A stretch of 14,135 nucleotides of DNA from Candidatus Caccovivens faecavium (GTDB lineage: Bacteria > Bacillota > Clostridia > Christensenellales > UBA1242). The notes under the pieces were generated by a model that was not told the origin of the DNA, ran no database searches, and was given only the letters and a program-made list of their open reading frames with translations. Shown one piece after another: positions 12,056 through 14,135 of this stretch (positions are counted from its first letter, which is position 1; each line of letters begins with the position of its first letter). A program made the translations under genes and the position numbers. The stretch covers positions 1 to 14,135 of the forward strand of contig DVLK01000065.1 in the NCBI GenBank assembly GCA_018715545.1, given 5' to 3'.

Positions 12056-14135
12056 TTAATCAACAAAGCTATAAACATCAAGAACCTTGTTTTTCACCTC
12101 TTGCGTACCACTAGCTAAACGGTCATTGGAAATTTTCACTTTCTTTGCCTCAACAATTTTAAATTGTAGGCCTTGATCAATGACCGCCTTATCGCTTCCA
12201 CCGACATAAAGCACGCTCTTTCCGCCAGCAGTAAAGTTGATGTATTTTACGCCTTTCCTATAACGCGCACAAGTTGGAATTTGAACTGTACTCAATCTTT
12301 TAACAAAGCCATTATCAGTGATTACCATGACGCTGTCAAAATGATTTTGGCAAGCGAGAACTACATAGTCATCTTTTTCAAGATTAACGCCCATTACGCC
12401 ACCAGATATGCGCCCTTGGAGTGGAACTTCACTTTTGTCAAAATTGACAGTATAACCATGAGAGGTAAACATCAAAATATTTTTACCTTTTTCATCAAGC
12501 TCTGCATTAATTAGCGCATCATCGTCTGCCACTTTTAAAACTTGATAATAGGACTTAGTTATTACCGCATCCTCATTTTTCATGCGCTTAACCATACCTT
12601 TCTTGGTCATCATTATAATTTCTTGACTTGAAACAAGTAGAATACTTATTGGCGTTTCCATGATGTCTACACTTCTATCAATCTGTTTAAGCGTTACGCC
12701 CTTATCTCTCCACTTACATTCAGCTATTTGCGAAACATTCGCTTTCACACAATTGCCTTTTTCCGTCAAAATTAAAACTTGGTCGTTAGATTTTACTTTT
12801 ACCTTTTGTGTGACGATGTCGAATAGTGTTGAGCCGTCGCTAACTGTTCGAGTGGACTTCATATAGCTTGACATATTAACCTTTTTAATTGTCTTGCCAC
12901 TAGTCAAAAGGAGATAGTATTCTTTAACAGTTTCCTCTTCGTCCATCTTCTTCAAAATGATATCATCACTCTTAGTTTCATGACTACGGCGAGGATTATT
13001 AAATCGGCGTTTGATTTCAAGTATTTCCGTTTTTACCACTTCAAGTTGGCGTTTCTTTGATGCCAAAATTGCCTCATATTCCTTAATCTTTGCTTTTAAA
13101 TCTTTAAGCTCTTGTTGAAGTTTATTGACTTCCAAATTTACAAGTCGCGATAAGCGCATATCAAGTATTGCTTGCGCCTGCTTTTCGCTTAAAGCAAACT
13201 TAGCACGAAGTCGTGATTTTGCTTCACTGACACTTGCGGAAGTTTTTATAATCTTAATCACTGCATCAATATTTTTTATGGCAATCAAAAGCCCTTCCAC
13301 AATATGCGCGCGCTCTTTGGCAATATCAAGGTCATACTTTGTTCTACGAACGATAACATCACGCTGAAAAGCCGTATAGTAGGAAATTATCTCCATAAGT
13401 CCCATTTGCTTTGGCTTTCCACCAGCTATTGCCACCATGTTGATAGCATAGGACAGTTGCATATTGGTATTTTGATAGAGGTATGCAAGAATTTTCTTGG
13501 CGTTTGCATCTTTTTTAAGTCGAATAATTGCACGCATGCCCGACCTATCGCTTTCATCGCGAATTTCGCTGATATCTTGAAGTTTATCTTTATTCTTTTC
13601 TTTAAGTTCTGCGATTTTTTGAAGAAGCAGTGCTTTATTTACCTGATATGGAAGTTCGGTGATAATTAAACTTTGCTTATCACCATTTTGCTCTATACCA
13701 ACCTTGGCACGAATGATAATCTTTCCTTTTCCCGTTTCATACGCGCTCTTTAAGCCATCCCCAAAGATTAACTCACCGCCAGTTGGAAAATCTGGACCTT
13801 TGATAATCTTCATCATCTCATCAAGAGTGATATTTGGCTTGTTGATGTAAGCCACAACCCCGTCAATAACCTCACCTAAATTATGTGGAGGTATATTTGT
13901 TGCAACGCCAACCGCAATACCAGAAGCGCCATTTACAAGCAAATTTGGAAAGCGCCCAGGAAGGATATCTGGTTCTTTCAAGGTATCGTCAAAGTTCAAA
14001 CTCCACCTCACCGTATCTTTTTCCAAGTCGCGGAGTAGTTCTAATGCAAGTGGCGTCATTCTAGCTTCTGTATAACGCATAGCAGCCGCGCTATCACCGT
14101 CAACTGAACCAAAGTTACCATGTCCGTCAACAAGT
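12056..14135 (-). CDS. gyrA: DNA gyrase/topoisomerase subunit A, 5' end outside the window
   Basis: Type IIA topoisomerase breakage-reunion subunit. The visible 692 residues start inside the winged-helix region: LVDGHGNFGSVDGDSAAAMR then Y, the catalytic tyrosine (residue 21 of the fragment), and continue through PNLLVNGASGIAVG, the GPDFPTGG loop, ELPYQVNKA, the coiled-coil gate (QAQAILDMRLSRL) and a C-terminal beta-propeller from about fragment residue 398 with several blades (for example VLILTEKGNCVKA, VMVITDNGFVKRL). The VDGHGNFGSVDGDSAAAM stretch is GyrA-like rather than ParC-like. About 100 N-terminal residues are missing. In the propeller, the place of the GyrA box (QRRGGxG) holds KSTRTVSDG, so supercoiling activity is uncertain; it could be a second type IIA enzyme. 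The codon run starts at the second base from the right edge. Confidence 0.93.
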   Translation of the reverse strand, partial: LVDGHGNFGSVDGDSAAAMRYTEARMTPLALELLRDLEKDTVRWSLNFDDTLKEPDILPGRFPNLLVNGASGIAVGVATNIPPHNLGEVIDGVVAYINKPNITLDEMMKIIKGPDFPTGGELIFGDGLKSAYETGKGKIIIRAKVGIEQNGDKQSLIITELPYQVNKALLLQKIAELKEKNKDKLQDISEIRDESDRSGMRAIIRLKKDANAKKILAYLYQNTNMQLSYAINMVAIAGGKPKQMGLMEIISYYTAFQRDVIVRRTKYDLDIAKERAHIVEGLLIAIKNIDAVIKIIKTSASVSEAKSRLRAKFALSEKQAQAILDMRLSRLVNLEVNKLQQELKDLKAKIKEYEAILASKKRQLEVVKTEILEIKRRFNNPRRSHETKSDDIILKKMDEEETVKEYYLLLTSGKTIKKVNMSSYMKSTRTVSDGSTLFDIVTQKVKVKSNDQVLILTEKGNCVKANVSQIAECKWRDKGVTLKQIDRSVDIMETPISILLVSSQEIIMMTKKGMVKRMKNEDAVITKSYYQVLKVADDDALINAELDEKGKNILMFTSHGYTVNFDKSEVPLQGRISGGVMGVNLEKDDYVVLACQNHFDSVMVITDNGFVKRLSTVQIPTCARYRKGVKYINFTAGGKSVLYVGGSDKAVIDQGLQFKIVEAKKVKISNDRLASGTQEVKNKVLDVYSFVD

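Overview
The window reads as chromosome of a low-GC, Gram-positive, probably spore-forming Clostridia-type bacterium, likely an uncultured gut lineage. Evidence: the sporulation genes gerW (with its usual DUF2953 partner) and a PdaB-like deacetylase, AGGAG-type ribosome binding sites, sigma-A promoters, a SAM-I riboswitch, and short intergenic repeats of the type common in gut Clostridia genomes. The lineage is inference; no rRNA gene is present.

Layout, left to right. The extreme left (1-73, minus strand) holds the 5' half of a SAM-I riboswitch with its own promoter at 79-107; the controlled gene lies outside the window. From 236 to 6896 a block of minus-strand genes reads leftward: DUF2953 protein, gerW, D-Ala-D-Ala carboxypeptidase, an RluB-type 23S pseudouridine synthase, a BaiN/HI0933-type flavoprotein, plsC and a four-domain S1 protein. 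The first five genes are tightly packed and look like one operon. plsC and the S1 gene sit apart, each with its own promoter, separated by repeat-rich gaps of about 250 and 600 bases. In many Clostridia cmk and ispH occupy similar positions; both are missing here.

At 6997 the direction switches. Two plus-strand genes follow: a UPF0371/DUF1846 protein, then an AT-rich gene for a JAMM/MPN+ metalloprotease-like protein with a near-perfect promoter and a strong terminator. Its zinc motif has an unusually long, cysteine-containing insertion. After a repeat-bearing convergent gap come minus-strand genes again: glutamate racemase (murI), a two-OB-fold SSB-like protein co-transcribed with the PdaB-like deacetylase, and the 3' two-thirds or more of a gyrA-type topoisomerase gene running off the right edge.

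The genes serve cell-envelope synthesis and remodelling (plsC, carboxypeptidase, murI, deacetylase), sporulation (gerW, DUF2953, PdaB-like), translation and RNA modification (S1, RluB type) and DNA topology/ssDNA handling (gyrA, SSB). No CRISPR array, phage module, transposase or rRNA/tRNA gene is visible. The least ordinary content is the JAMM protein, three families of short repeats placed at gene 3' ends and in gaps, and a GyrA-like protein without a recognisable GyrA box.
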